A DNA stretch of 64,000 nucleotides from positions 186,001 to 250,000 of the forward strand of contig DXMV01000014.1 of NCBI GenBank assembly GCA_019414055.1. The letters are read 5' to 3'. The first letter of the stretch is position 1, and every line of letters starts with the position of its first letter. A model generated the notes under the pieces. The model saw nothing but the letters and a program-made list of their open reading frames with translations. It was not told the origin of the DNA and did no database searches. The position numbers were made by a program, and so were the translations under genes. This DNA is from Collinsella sp. (lineage in GTDB: Bacteria > Actinomycetota > Coriobacteriia > Coriobacteriales > Coriobacteriaceae). Shown here piece after piece: positions 25,684 to 33,845 of the stretch.

Positions 25684-25730
25684 GATATAACACCAAGACA
25701 GTATTGGTTCTTGCCTCGGCGCAACCACCA

Positions 25731-26444
25731 CTACAGCCCGTACTTCACGACGACGCGGTTGATGCGGCGACACCAGGGCTTGTACAGAGCGGCCAAAAAC
25801 ACGCAGGTCGCGAGTCCGTGCGTGATATCGAACGGTACGGCGGTGGCAAGACGCGCTATGGCGCCTGCCCAGGTGAGCGGCTGCACAAAACCGATGATGT
25901 CATACGCGTTGATTACGACACCATACAGCAAGCCCGAGGCAAAGCCATACGCCAACAGCGCCGGCATTCGCACGGTTCCATCGGCGCGGTCAAACGCGCC
26001 CGCATGCGCCAGCGCGCCACCGATATAGCCCACCAGACCCCAGGCATACATCTGCCACGGCGTCCACATGCCCTGCCCAAAAAAGAAATTGCTGGTCAGC
26101 GCTGCCAACGCGCCGACCATAAAACCATTGCGACGGCCAAGTGTCGCACCCGCGATAATGGCGATAGCGCTCACGGGCTTAAAATCGGGAATGGGCCCAA
26201 ACAGGATGCGTCCCGCCGCGGCCAGCGCCGCCAGCACTAGCGTGGGCATGATCTGGCGCAGGCCTGGACGTGATGTCTCATAGCCCGCAAAGAACAGTGC
26301 GAGCACGAGCGCCACTACAACCAGCATGGCAAGCGCCGCCTGCTCAATGCCCGCCAACAACGCCGCAGTCATCACTGCCGGCACCGCCAACAACAGCGGA
26401 ATCTCCATTTTTGTGAGTAGGCGCGATGCGCGATGATCCGTCAT
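25731..26444 (-). CDS. ECF transporter S component (substrate-binding membrane protein)
   Basis: A 237-residue, very hydrophobic protein with about six membrane segments. GPIPDFKPVSAIAIIAGATLG, followed by SNFFFGQGMWTPWQMYAWGLVGYIGG, is characteristic of an ECF S-component family often assigned to cobalamin-type (CbrT-like) uptake. The substrate is not proven. It is the last gene of the T-A-S operon and starts 4 bp after the stop of the fused ATPase. The ATG at 26444 avoids overlap; the longer frame to 26477 would lie inside the ATPase gene. Terminator-like T-rich sequence is not obvious downstream. Confidence 0.8.
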   Translation of the reverse strand: MTDHRASRLLTKMEIPLLLAVPAVMTAALLAGIEQAALAMLVVVALVLALFFAGYETSRPGLRQIMPTLVLAALAAAGRILFGPIPDFKPVSAIAIIAGATLGRRNGFMVGALAALTSNFFFGQGMWTPWQMYAWGLVGYIGGALAHAGAFDRADGTVRMPALLAYGFASGLLYGVVINAYDIIGFVQPLTWAGAIARLATAVPFDITHGLATCVFLAALYKPWCRRINRVVVKYGL

Positions 26445-26448
26445 CCCA

Positions 26449-28092
26449 TCACGCCCTGTAAAACACGTTGTCGGCAAAGAAATCCGCCGGAGGCTCCATG
26501 CAGGCGATCTCGCCGTCGAACATCATGGCGACGTCGTCGGACACCTGCTCGGCAAAGTCTAAGTCGTGCGTGGCCATGATGACGGTACCGCCGGCATTTG
26601 CATGGTCACGCAGGGCGCGAGCGATGATGCGGCGGCTGGCCAAGTCCAAACCCTTGGTGGGCTCATCAAGCAGTAGCAGCTCCGGACCAATCAACAGCAG
26701 CTTTGCCAACGCAAGCAGCTGGCGCTGACCGCCCGAAAGATCGTACGGGTGACGCGCCTCCAAGCCCGCCAGGCCCAGGCGCGCTGTCTGCTCCTGTGCT
26801 GCGGCCTCGTCGTATCCGCAGGCCGAAGCCCATTCCATCAGCTCGTCGCGCACCGTTTCGGCGACCAGCAATGCCTTGGGATTCTGTGGCAGCAGCGCCG
26901 CCGAAGCCGTCCCACGCACCATGCGGCCACGCTGCAGCTTAGCAGTCTTGGCCAGCACCGAAAGCATCGTCGACTTACCGCATCCGTTGCCGCCCACGAT
27001 CGCATGCACCGCACCGGCCGAAAACGCCACGTCGAGCCCGCGCAGCACCCAACCGCCAACGCGATCGTAGCGAAACCAGCCTTCCGACAGGGTGGTAGCC
27101 GACCCGCCGTGCATTTTTTGGAGTATTCTGCTTCCATCCGTGCGCGGGAAGGCCTCCGAGCCGTTCTCGAGCGACGTTTGCGCCACAAATTCGGACGATT
27201 TGTCCAGTTCCGAACTTTTTTTCGCGCTCGATACGTCCCCGGGCGGCTCCAGAGAGCCCAAATTGTCCTCACGCCTGCTGAATACTCCGTTTTTTGCACA
27301 TCGGATGGCACCCCACCCCAACATGTCATCGGAAAACAGCGGTTCTCGACGCCCCAAAGAAGCCACATCCGCCACCTCGCGCACCCGACCGCCCTCAATC
27401 CGGTACGTACACGTCGCATACTCGAGCATCGGCCGCGGTTGATGCGTAGCCACAACAACTGTGCAGCCCAGCTCACGGTTCACGCGAAACAGCGCGTGCA
27501 GAAAATTCTTCTCGGCAACGGGATCGAGCTGAGACGTGGGCTCGTCGAGTAGCAGCACACGCGGACGCAGCGCCAGGACGGCGGCAAGCGACAGCAGCTG
27601 CTTGCGGCCACCCGAAAGCGTATCGGCATCGCGATGCAGCCAGTCCTCCAGACCAAAGAAATAACTGGTCTCGGCAACACGGCGGCGCATCTCGTCGCGC
27701 GACACACCCAGATTTTCTAGGCCAAACGCCATCTCGTGCCACACGGTCTCGCACACAATCTGGTTCTCGGGATCCTGGAACACGTAGCCCACGCGCTCCG
27801 CAGACGCGAGCACGTCCATGCCGGCAACGTTCTCGCCCAGCACGCGCGCATCACCAGTGCGCTCGCCCGCCGGAGCGATCTCGGGCTTGAGCAGCGACAG
27901 CAGCGTCGACTTACCCGATCCGGTACCGCCAACCAGCAGCGCAAATGCACCTTGGGGAACAGACCAGTCGAGCCCCTCGAGCACCGCAGCATCAGCCCCG
28001 GGGTAGGCAAAGCTCAGGCTCCGCACCTCAATCGCCGGCATATCCGGGCCGCACGCCGCACCCGACACCGGGCCCCTATCCAACCGAGCCAT
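26449..28092 (-). CDS. ECF transporter fused double ATPase (EcfA-EcfA')
   Basis: A 547-residue cytoplasmic subunit with two ABC ATPase domains in one chain. Domain 1 has Walker A GGTGSGKSTLL (55-65), signature LSGGRKQLLSLA and Walker B LLLDEPTSQLD. Domain 2 has GGNGCGKSTML (~366), LSGGQRQLLALA and LLLDEPTKGLD. It energises vitamin uptake with the T and S subunits. The start overlaps the stop of the T-component gene by one base (TGATG). Residues about 264-328, joining the domains, are polar and Ser/Glu/Lys-rich (AKKSSELDKSSEFVAQTSLE). They are encoded by a segment bounded by inverted repeats at 27109-27130 and 27278-27299, which looks like an inserted palindromic element kept in frame. Confidence 0.9.
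   Translation of the reverse strand: MARLDRGPVSGAACGPDMPAIEVRSLSFAYPGADAAVLEGLDWSVPQGAFALLVGGTGSGKSTLLSLLKPEIAPAGERTGDARVLGENVAGMDVLASAERVGYVFQDPENQIVCETVWHEMAFGLENLGVSRDEMRRRVAETSYFFGLEDWLHRDADTLSGGRKQLLSLAAVLALRPRVLLLDEPTSQLDPVAEKNFLHALFRVNRELGCTVVVATHQPRPMLEYATCTYRIEGGRVREVADVASLGRREPLFSDDMLGWGAIRCAKNGVFSRREDNLGSLEPPGDVSSAKKSSELDKSSEFVAQTSLENGSEAFPRTDGSRILQKMHGGSATTLSEGWFRYDRVGGWVLRGLDVAFSAGAVHAIVGGNGCGKSTMLSVLAKTAKLQRGRMVRGTASAALLPQNPKALLVAETVRDELMEWASACGYDEAAAQEQTARLGLAGLEARHPYDLSGGQRQLLALAKLLLIGPELLLLDEPTKGLDLASRRIIARALRDHANAGGTVIMATHDLDFAEQVSDDVAMMFDGEIACMEPPADFFADNVFYRA
27109..27299. repeat. Palindromic element lying in frame inside the ECF ATPase gene
   Basis: The ends read on the minus strand as GTGCAAAAAACGGAGTATTC and AGAATACTCCAAAAAATGCAC; GTGCA and GGAGTATTC pair in the two arms with a mismatched A/T run between them. 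The centre has further complementarity (GGAC/GTCC). The segment is less GC-rich than the flanking ATPase domains and encodes only the interdomain linker, with no stop codon. Confidence 0.6.
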
Positions 28093-28979
28093 CAGCCAAA
28101 CCTCTTCTCATCGATCACATGCAACACGCAGGGCAGCACCATCCATGCAGCGTACACGACATAGCCCAGCCACGGCGCCGGCACCGAGAGCTGCGGATAA
28201 AACGAATACTGCGTCGTCGCGGTCCATGCCACCGCCACCGCGGCGGCACCAAACACCGCAAGTCCAACCAGCGCGGCAGCATCGCCGCGCGCCAGCCGAT
28301 ACCGCGCATACGTCGTACGGCGCGACGCAGCACCCCACCCGCGCGAGCGCATGGCATCCGCGCGCTCAAGCGAATCTTCCATGCCCCAGCCCATCAACAC
28401 GCTCGACGCCCGCAGGCGTGAGCGCACGGGGTCAGCCGGCGCGCGTCCCGGCACATCAATCGCGTCCTGCACCGCCAGCACCGTGCGGCCGCGACGCAAA
28501 AACTGTGGGATAAGCCGCATGCACATCGAGATCATGAGCGCGATCACCGGCGCGGCGTTGCCCAAAAGCGCAAGCACCTTGTCGTAGCTAAGCATCGACG
28601 CCGCGGCCTCAAACCACAGCACGCTCGCCACAAACAGCCCACCCATGCACAGGCCGTAAACCATGCTCTCTAGATACACCGCACGCATGCCAATACGAAA
28701 CAGCTCCGTCGAGCCCGATGCACTAAACAGCGGGTTGACCAGTGCAATGATCAAAATCACCGGCAGCTGCCAGCGAAGCGCCCCCAACGTACGCGCGGCG
28801 CCGCGCGTCGCAAGCCCGTACGCCAGCCCGCCCGCGAGCGACAGCGCAATCAGCACCGGTTGCATCGAGAACATGGTGAGCCCCAACGTCAGCACCATGT
28901 AGAGTGCCGGCACCGCCGGATGCGACATCGAAAATGCCGCGACGGGTTCGTTGCCCGATTCCTCCCGCATGATATCCAC
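28092..28979 (-). CDS. ECF transporter T component (CbiQ/EcfT family)
   Basis: A membrane protein of about 295 residues with five or six hydrophobic segments. FSMSHPAVPALYMVLTLGL near the N-terminus matches the usual EcfT opening. Two cytoplasmic coupling motifs of the A-R-G type are seen: DAMRSRGWG near 240, and a less conserved RLRASS. It couples the S component to the ATPases. The GTG at 28979 is chosen because GGGAGG lies 5 nt upstream; a GTG at 29054 with no ribosome site would add 25 residues. First gene of the operon, divergent from glmU. Confidence 0.85.
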   Translation of the reverse strand: MDIMREESGNEPVAAFSMSHPAVPALYMVLTLGLTMFSMQPVLIALSLAGGLAYGLATRGAARTLGALRWQLPVILIIALVNPLFSASGSTELFRIGMRAVYLESMVYGLCMGGLFVASVLWFEAAASMLSYDKVLALLGNAAPVIALMISMCMRLIPQFLRRGRTVLAVQDAIDVPGRAPADPVRSRLRASSVLMGWGMEDSLERADAMRSRGWGAASRRTTYARYRLARGDAAALVGLAVFGAAAVAVAWTATTQYSFYPQLSVPAPWLGYVVYAAWMVLPCVLHVIDEKRFG

Positions 28980-29177
28980 GGGCACCTCCCATCCCCTTGC
29001 GCAAAACGCCAACGCCGCAGCGCCGCCGCCATGCACAACCAGCGCAAACGCCACGACGGCGGCGCAAGCCTCAACCGCCGCAAACCAATCGTTACGCGCT
29101 CATCATATGCCTGCGGTATCATATTGCGCCGTGTATCGTTTCCAAACACACGTCTCTATAACGTAACAGGAGATCAC

Positions 29178-30590
29178 ATGGACGCAACCGCAATTATCCT
29201 CGCTGCCGGCGAGGGCACCCGCATGAAGTCGAACCACTGCAAGGTTTCGCACAAGATCCTGGGCAAGCCCATGGTTCAGTGGATCGTCGACGCCACCATC
29301 AAGGCCGGCTGCAGCCGCGTCGTGGTCGTCATCGGCAGCCACGCCGACGAGATGCGTGCCCTCATCGATGGCGCCTACGCCAACAGCGCCACCAAGGTCG
29401 AGTGCGTCGAGCAGACCGAGCGCCTGGGCACCGGCCACGCCGTCAAGGTCGCGCTCGAGGCCTGCGGCATCACGCAAGGCCCCGTCGTCGTGCTCAACGG
29501 CGACCTGCCGCTCATCACCGCCGACACCGTCGCCAAGTTCGCACAGACCGTCGCCACCGGCGAGCTCGCCTGCACCGTCATGACCATGACCCCGCCCGAT
29601 CCTTTTGGCTACGGCCGCATCAAACTGGGCGCCGATGGTCAGATCGAGCGCATCATCGAGCAGAAGGACTGCACGCCCGAGCAGGCCGCCGAGCTACTCG
29701 AGTGCAACGCCGGCTGCTACGCCTTCGACGGCGCGCAGCTCGCCGCCCACATTAACGAGATCGGCAACGACAACGCGCAGTCCGAGTACTACCTGCCCGA
29801 CATGCTCGAAATCCTCAAGGGTCACGGCCAGGCAGTCTCCATCTTCCACTGCGACGACTACCGCGACGGTCTGGGCGTCAACAGCCGCATCCAGCTCGCA
29901 CAGCTCACCGCCATCGCGCGCGACCGCATCAACGAGCACTGGATGGCCGAGGGCGTCACGTTCATCGACCCCACGCAGGCTTGGATCGGCCCCGACGCCA
30001 CCATCGGCCGCGACACCGTCGTGTGGCCGCAGACGCACCTGATCGGCCACGTCACCGTGGGCGAGGAGTGCCAGCTCGGCCCCAACAGCCGCCTCACCGA
30101 CACCACCGTCGGCAGCGGATGCATCATCGATGAAACCATCGCCATCGAGGCCGTCATCGAGAACGGCGTCGACTGCGGCCCGCGCGCCTACCTGCGCCCG
30201 GGCACCCACATGCTCGACGGATCCAAGGCCGGCACGCACGTGGAGATCAAGAAGTCCACGATCGGCGAGGGCTCCAAAGTTCCGCACCTGTCCTACATCG
30301 GCGACACCACCATGGGCTCCGGCGTCAACGTGGGCGCGGGCTCCATCACCTGCAACTACGACGGCGTCCACAAGCACAAGACCGTCATCGGCAAGGATGC
30401 CTTCATCGGTTCCGACACCATGATGGTCGCGCCCGCCCAGATTGGCGACGGTGCACTCGTGGCCGCCGGCTCCGTCATCACCGAGCCGGTCCCGGCCGAC
30501 GCACTCGGTCTGGGCCGCGCCCGCCAGGTAAATATTGAGGGCTGGGCCGCCGATTATCGCCGCCGTCTGCACGAGGACGACGAGGTATAA
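29178..30590 (+). CDS. glmU: Bifunctional UDP-GlcNAc pyrophosphorylase / glucosamine-1-P acetyltransferase
   Basis: A 470-residue cytoplasmic enzyme making UDP-GlcNAc, the precursor of peptidoglycan. The N-terminal half has the nucleotidyltransferase signature LAAGEGTRMKS with the catalytic Lys, and VVVLNGDLPLI. The C-terminal half is a left-handed beta-helix of hexapeptide turns (IGPDATIGRDTVV, IGEGSKVPHLSYIGD) including AGSITCNYDG for acetyl transfer. The ATG at 29178 follows ACAGGAGATCAC. The longer frame upstream overlaps the divergent ECF gene and is rejected. prs follows 190 bp downstream after a terminator. Confidence 0.97.
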   Translation: MDATAIILAAGEGTRMKSNHCKVSHKILGKPMVQWIVDATIKAGCSRVVVVIGSHADEMRALIDGAYANSATKVECVEQTERLGTGHAVKVALEACGITQGPVVVLNGDLPLITADTVAKFAQTVATGELACTVMTMTPPDPFGYGRIKLGADGQIERIIEQKDCTPEQAAELLECNAGCYAFDGAQLAAHINEIGNDNAQSEYYLPDMLEILKGHGQAVSIFHCDDYRDGLGVNSRIQLAQLTAIARDRINEHWMAEGVTFIDPTQAWIGPDATIGRDTVVWPQTHLIGHVTVGEECQLGPNSRLTDTTVGSGCIIDETIAIEAVIENGVDCGPRAYLRPGTHMLDGSKAGTHVEIKKSTIGEGSKVPHLSYIGDTTMGSGVNVGAGSITCNYDGVHKHKTVIGKDAFIGSDTMMVAPAQIGDGALVAAGSVITEPVPADALGLGRARQVNIEGWAADYRRRLHEDDEV

Positions 30591-30605
30591 CGTTTTATCA
30601 AGCAC

Positions 30606-30641
30606 AAAAGGAGCTGTTCCATGGGGACGGCTCCTTTTTTC
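30606..30641 (+). terminator. Rho-independent terminator after glmU
   Basis: AAAGGAGC and GCTCCTTT pair around a loop that itself pairs partly, followed by a run of T. Confidence 0.8.
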
Positions 30642-30781
30642 TATCGTGACCTGCGCGACCGGATGAGTGGTCGGTTCGTGTCCGTTGACGGTAAAGACGT
30701 TATCAGGACCCGATAAACCCCGCCGCGCGGTTACAATGCAACAAGGCATCTATATGGCATTCGATATAAAGGAGAAGGGTA

Positions 30782-31768
30782 ATGCCGATTAATGATCCCG
30801 AGAAGTCGGAGAATATGCGCAAGTCCATCCGCGTGTATTCCGGTTCCTCCAACCGTCCCCTCGCTCAGAAGATCGCTGAGTACCTTGGGGTCGAGCTTTC
30901 GGGCCTTACGCTAAAGCAGTTCGCCAATGGTGAGATTTACGCCCGCTACGACGAGACTGTCCGCGGCGCCGACGTCTTCCTGATTCAGTCCGTGGCCGGC
31001 GGCAACGTCAACGACATGCTCATGGAGCTGCTCATCGCCACCGACGCTGCCAAGCGTGCATCCGCCCGCTCCATCACCGCCGTTATCACCCACTACGGCT
31101 ATGCCCGCCAGGACCGCAAGGCCGGCCCGCGCGAGCCCATCACCGCCCGCCTCGTCGCCAACCTGCTCGAGCGCGCCGGCGTCGACCGCATCATCACCCT
31201 CGACCTGCACCAGGGTCAGATCCAGGGCTTCTTTGATATCCCGGTCAACCACCTATCCGCACTGCCGCTGTTTGGCCAGTACTACAACGCCATGAACTTC
31301 GACACCGACAACCTGGTTGTCGTCTCCCCCGACGTGGGTCGTGCCAAGGCCGCCAAGAAGCTGTCCGACATGCTCGGCTGCGACCTGGCCATCGCCCACA
31401 AGGGCCGTCCGCGCCACAACGCCGCCGAGGTCATGGGCATCATCGGTGACATCAAGGGCAAGACCTGCGTCATCAATGACGACATGATCGACACCGCTGG
31501 CACCCTGTGCGCCAACGTCAAGGAGCTCAAGGCTATGGGCGCTGGCGACATCTACGTCTGCGCCACCCACGGCATCTTCTCCGGTCCGGCCATCGAGCGC
31601 CTGAACGACGCCCCCATCGTCGAGTGCGTCGTCACCGACGCCATTCCCGTCGAGGTCGGCGGCAAGATCAAGACCATCTCGGTCGCCGAGGAGTTCGCTC
31701 AGGCCATCTCCGCCGTTTACCACGAGGAGCCCGTCTCCACGCTCGTCGGCGGCGACTTCGCGCTGTAG
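30782..31768 (+). CDS. prs: Ribose-phosphate pyrophosphokinase (PRPP synthetase)
   Basis: A 328-residue cytoplasmic enzyme making PRPP from ribose 5-phosphate and ATP, which feeds the purine genes elsewhere in this window. It has the PRPP/ATP motifs YARQDRKAGPREPI, DLHQGQIQGFF (metal His/Asp region), VVSPDVGRAKAAKKL and the PRPP-binding loop VINDDMIDTAGTL. The start codon follows AAGGAGAAGGGTA. Compared with most Prs proteins it has about 10 extra N-terminal residues (MPINDPEKSENM) before RKSIRVYSG. Length and motifs otherwise are standard. Confidence 0.97.
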   Translation: MPINDPEKSENMRKSIRVYSGSSNRPLAQKIAEYLGVELSGLTLKQFANGEIYARYDETVRGADVFLIQSVAGGNVNDMLMELLIATDAAKRASARSITAVITHYGYARQDRKAGPREPITARLVANLLERAGVDRIITLDLHQGQIQGFFDIPVNHLSALPLFGQYYNAMNFDTDNLVVVSPDVGRAKAAKKLSDMLGCDLAIAHKGRPRHNAAEVMGIIGDIKGKTCVINDDMIDTAGTLCANVKELKAMGAGDIYVCATHGIFSGPAIERLNDAPIVECVVTDAIPVEVGGKIKTISVAEEFAQAISAVYHEEPVSTLVGGDFAL

Positions 31769-31791
31769 TCGCTTGACCCTCGCATCTCACC

Positions 31792-31892
31792 GGAAGCCCG
31801 GTAGGCCTGCGGGGTTATCACGCCGACGTCCTCGCCGCTTCGCGGCTGCGGGATGTCGGCTTAGATAACCCCTCCCGGCCTACCGGGCTTCC
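31792..31892. repeat. 101-bp long hairpin between prs and pth
   Basis: GGAAGCCCGGTAGGCC (31792-31807) and GGGGTTATC (31811-31819) pair with GATAACCCC (31864-31872) and GGCCTACCGGGCTTCC (31877-31892). An inner GCCGACGTCC/GGATGTCGGC stem extends the fold. It begins 23 bp after the prs stop. No T run follows, so it is not an ordinary terminator. Confidence 0.9.
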
Positions 31893-32007
31893 TGCTGTCT
31901 CGGGGCAGCTGTTTTCTGAAATGACTTTGCCGTACCCTTTCCTCGCCTTCGGCGGGCGTGGTAGCCTTTGTCGTTGATTGAACTATTTGTTTAACGGAAG
32001 GATAAAT

Positions 32008-32637
32008 ATGGCAGCTGCACAGCCGCTTAAGATTCGCATGGTTGCCGGACTTGGCAACCCTGGCGAGGAATATGCCGAAACCCGCCACAACGCTGGCTTT
32101 AAGGCAATCGACGAGCTGGCCCGTCAGGCCGGTGTCACGTACTGGAAAAACCAGGCCGGCGCCGAGGTCGCACTCATCAACATCAACGATCCCGAGGAAG
32201 AGGGAGGCAAGCGCCAGATCGTGCTGGTCAAGCCGCAGTCGTATATGAATACCTCGGGTGGCCCCATCTCCAAGCTCTGCCGCGAGTACAAGATCAAGGC
32301 CGAGGAGCTACTCGTGATTCACGACGAGCTCGACATCCCCGCCGGTGACGTGCGCGTCAAGGTGGGCGGTGGCCACGCCGGCCACAACGGCCTGCGCTCC
32401 ATCATCGACAAGATGGGCAGCCGCGACTTTAGCCGTATCCGCACCGGCATCGGCAACCCTCCCGGCAAGATGGCCGTGGCAGACTATGTGCTCAAACAGC
32501 TGCGCGCCCGCGAGGCCGATGACTTCCAGGACACCTGCGCCCGCGCCGCAGATGCCGCCGGTTTGGCCATCGTCCACGGCGTAATCTACGCCCGCGATCA
32601 CGTAAACGGCGCCGCTTCTGCCAACGGCAAACACTAA
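32008..32637 (+). CDS. pth: Peptidyl-tRNA hydrolase
   Basis: A 209-residue enzyme that releases peptides from stalled peptidyl-tRNA. It has MVAGLGNPGEEYAETRHNAGF (catalytic His at the end of that block), KPQSYMNTSGG, VIHDELDIPAG (catalytic Asp) and GGGHAGHNGLRSI. FSRIRTGIG completes the site. The ATG at 32008 follows GGAAGGATAAAT; the frame to 31978 adds residues without a ribosome site. A 10-residue insertion (NINDPEEEGG) lies before the KPQSY block. A strong terminator lies downstream at 32741-32784. Confidence 0.96.
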   Translation: MAAAQPLKIRMVAGLGNPGEEYAETRHNAGFKAIDELARQAGVTYWKNQAGAEVALININDPEEEGGKRQIVLVKPQSYMNTSGGPISKLCREYKIKAEELLVIHDELDIPAGDVRVKVGGGHAGHNGLRSIIDKMGSRDFSRIRTGIGNPPGKMAVADYVLKQLRAREADDFQDTCARAADAAGLAIVHGVIYARDHVNGAASANGKH

Positions 32638-32740
32638 AACCTACCATTTAGGGATGTTAATTTTGGCAGGTTTTATCTGCGGAAACGCCGCGGTGGCCGC
32701 ATCGCAATAAACACGCTGCCACCATACATGCATAACGCTC

Positions 32741-32784
32741 CAAAGGGGGCCGGCCTCACCAAAGCGCGAGGCCGGCCCCCTTTG
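32741..32784. terminator. Bidirectional terminator hairpin, 17-bp perfect arms
   Basis: CAAAGGGGGCCGGCCTC (32741-32757) pairs perfectly with 32768-32784 around a 10-nt loop, followed by GTCGTTTT. It ends the pth transcript. The rest of 32638-33005 carries the AAAACC(G/T)ACCAAAATAAACC repeat at 32799 and the nfnA leader. Confidence 0.75.
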
Positions 32785-32798
32785 TCGTTTTGCCTGAT

Positions 32799-32824
32799 AA
32801 AACCGACCAAAATAAACCTGTCCC
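32799..32824. repeat. Dispersed 26-mer, copy 1 (AAAACCGACCAAAATAAACC...)
   Basis: Differs at one position from the copy at 44247-44272. Both copies end in CTGTCCC and are flanked by complementary GGCAGGTTTTAT or GGTAGG sequence that can fold back on them. Confidence 0.85.
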
Positions 32825-33005
32825 TTTTTGGTAGGTCGGGATAAACCCTTTTCCCAACCGCCGAAGACACACGTAAACAGCATGTCCATGAGGGTATAAT
32901 TTGCACCGTATGTCTGCACAACGCCTGTGCGCGTACGGTTTTACTCGGGCTGCCGTCCATTTCCGTGGAGGCACGGTTCGGCCGCCCTAACAAGAGAGGG
33001 GTTCT

Positions 33006-33845
33006 ATGTATAAGATCCTGGAGAAGACGCAGTTCTCGGAGAAGGTGTTCAAGTTCCGCATCGAGGCGCCTGCAATCGCCAAGCATGCGCACGCTGGACA
33101 GTTCCTCATGGTTCGCGCCAACGAGACGGGCGAGCGCGTCCCGTTTACCCTGGCTGGCTGGAACGGTGACGAGGGCTGGGTCGAGTTCATCTTCATGGTG
33201 ATCGGCAAGACCACCGAGATGCTTTCCACCTATGAGGCCGGCGAGTCACTGCGCGACGTCGTGGGCCCGCTGGGCGTTCCCACCGAGATGGCCGAGGGCC
33301 CCTGCGCCGTCATTGGCGGCGGCGTCGGCCTGGCAATTGCCTTCCCGGTCGCCAAGCACCTGGTCGAGACCGGCCACGAGGTGCACGCCATCATGGGCGC
33401 CCGCACCAAGGACCTCCTGCTCATGGAGGGCCAGTTCCGCGAGCTCCTCGACGAGGACCACATCCACATCACCACCGATGACGGTTCCTACGGCGAGCAG
33501 GGCGTTGTCACCGCTCCGCTGGAGCGCCTGCTGCAGGACAAGGCCGTGAGCCAGGTCTTCTGCGTCGGCCCCGTTCCGATGATGAAGTTCTCGACCCTCA
33601 CCGCCCAGAAGTACGACACCCCCATCACCGCGTCCCTCAACCCCATCATGGTTGACGGCACCGGCATGTGCGGCTGCTGCCGCGTCGAGGTGGGCGGCGT
33701 GACCAAGTTCGCTTGCGTCGACGGCCCCGACTTCGATGCCACCCTGGTCGACTGGGATGACCTTCGCGCCCGCCAGGCCGCTTACCGTTCCGAAGAGGGC
33801 GAGTCCCTCAATGCCTATGAGGAAAAGAGCTGCGCATGCCACTAG
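33006..33845 (+). CDS. nfnA: NADH-dependent ferredoxin:NADP+ oxidoreductase, small subunit (NfnA-type)
   Basis: A 279-residue subunit of the ferredoxin-NADP reductase superfamily. The N-terminal half binds FAD (RVPFTLAGWN). IGGGVGLAIAFPVAKHL binds NAD, and TGMCGCCRVEVGG...FACVDGP (about 220-240) supplies the [2Fe-2S] cysteines. Paired with NfnB it forms the electron-bifurcating NfnAB complex that links NADH, ferredoxin and NADPH in anaerobes. Single-gene annotation would read sulfide/dihydroorotate dehydrogenase-like. A GAGAGGGGTTCT site precedes the ATG. The gene overlaps the start of nfnB by 10 bp, so the two are co-translated. Confidence 0.88.
   Translation: MYKILEKTQFSEKVFKFRIEAPAIAKHAHAGQFLMVRANETGERVPFTLAGWNGDEGWVEFIFMVIGKTTEMLSTYEAGESLRDVVGPLGVPTEMAEGPCAVIGGGVGLAIAFPVAKHLVETGHEVHAIMGARTKDLLLMEGQFRELLDEDHIHITTDDGSYGEQGVVTAPLERLLQDKAVSQVFCVGPVPMMKFSTLTAQKYDTPITASLNPIMVDGTGMCGCCRVEVGGVTKFACVDGPDFDATLVDWDDLRARQAAYRSEEGESLNAYEEKSCACH

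Noticed and set aside
25412..25773. Two small frames (75-85 residues) inside the inverted repeats near 25.5 kb
   Set aside because: Both read through palindrome arms on opposite strands and share the short peptide only because the arms are complementary.
26445..26477. Longer start for the ECF S component
   Set aside because: It would lie inside the fused ATPase gene without a ribosome site.
28860..29177. N-terminal extension of GlmU
   Set aside because: It overlaps the divergent ECF T-component gene, while the ATG at 29178 has a good ribosome site and begins the normal protein.
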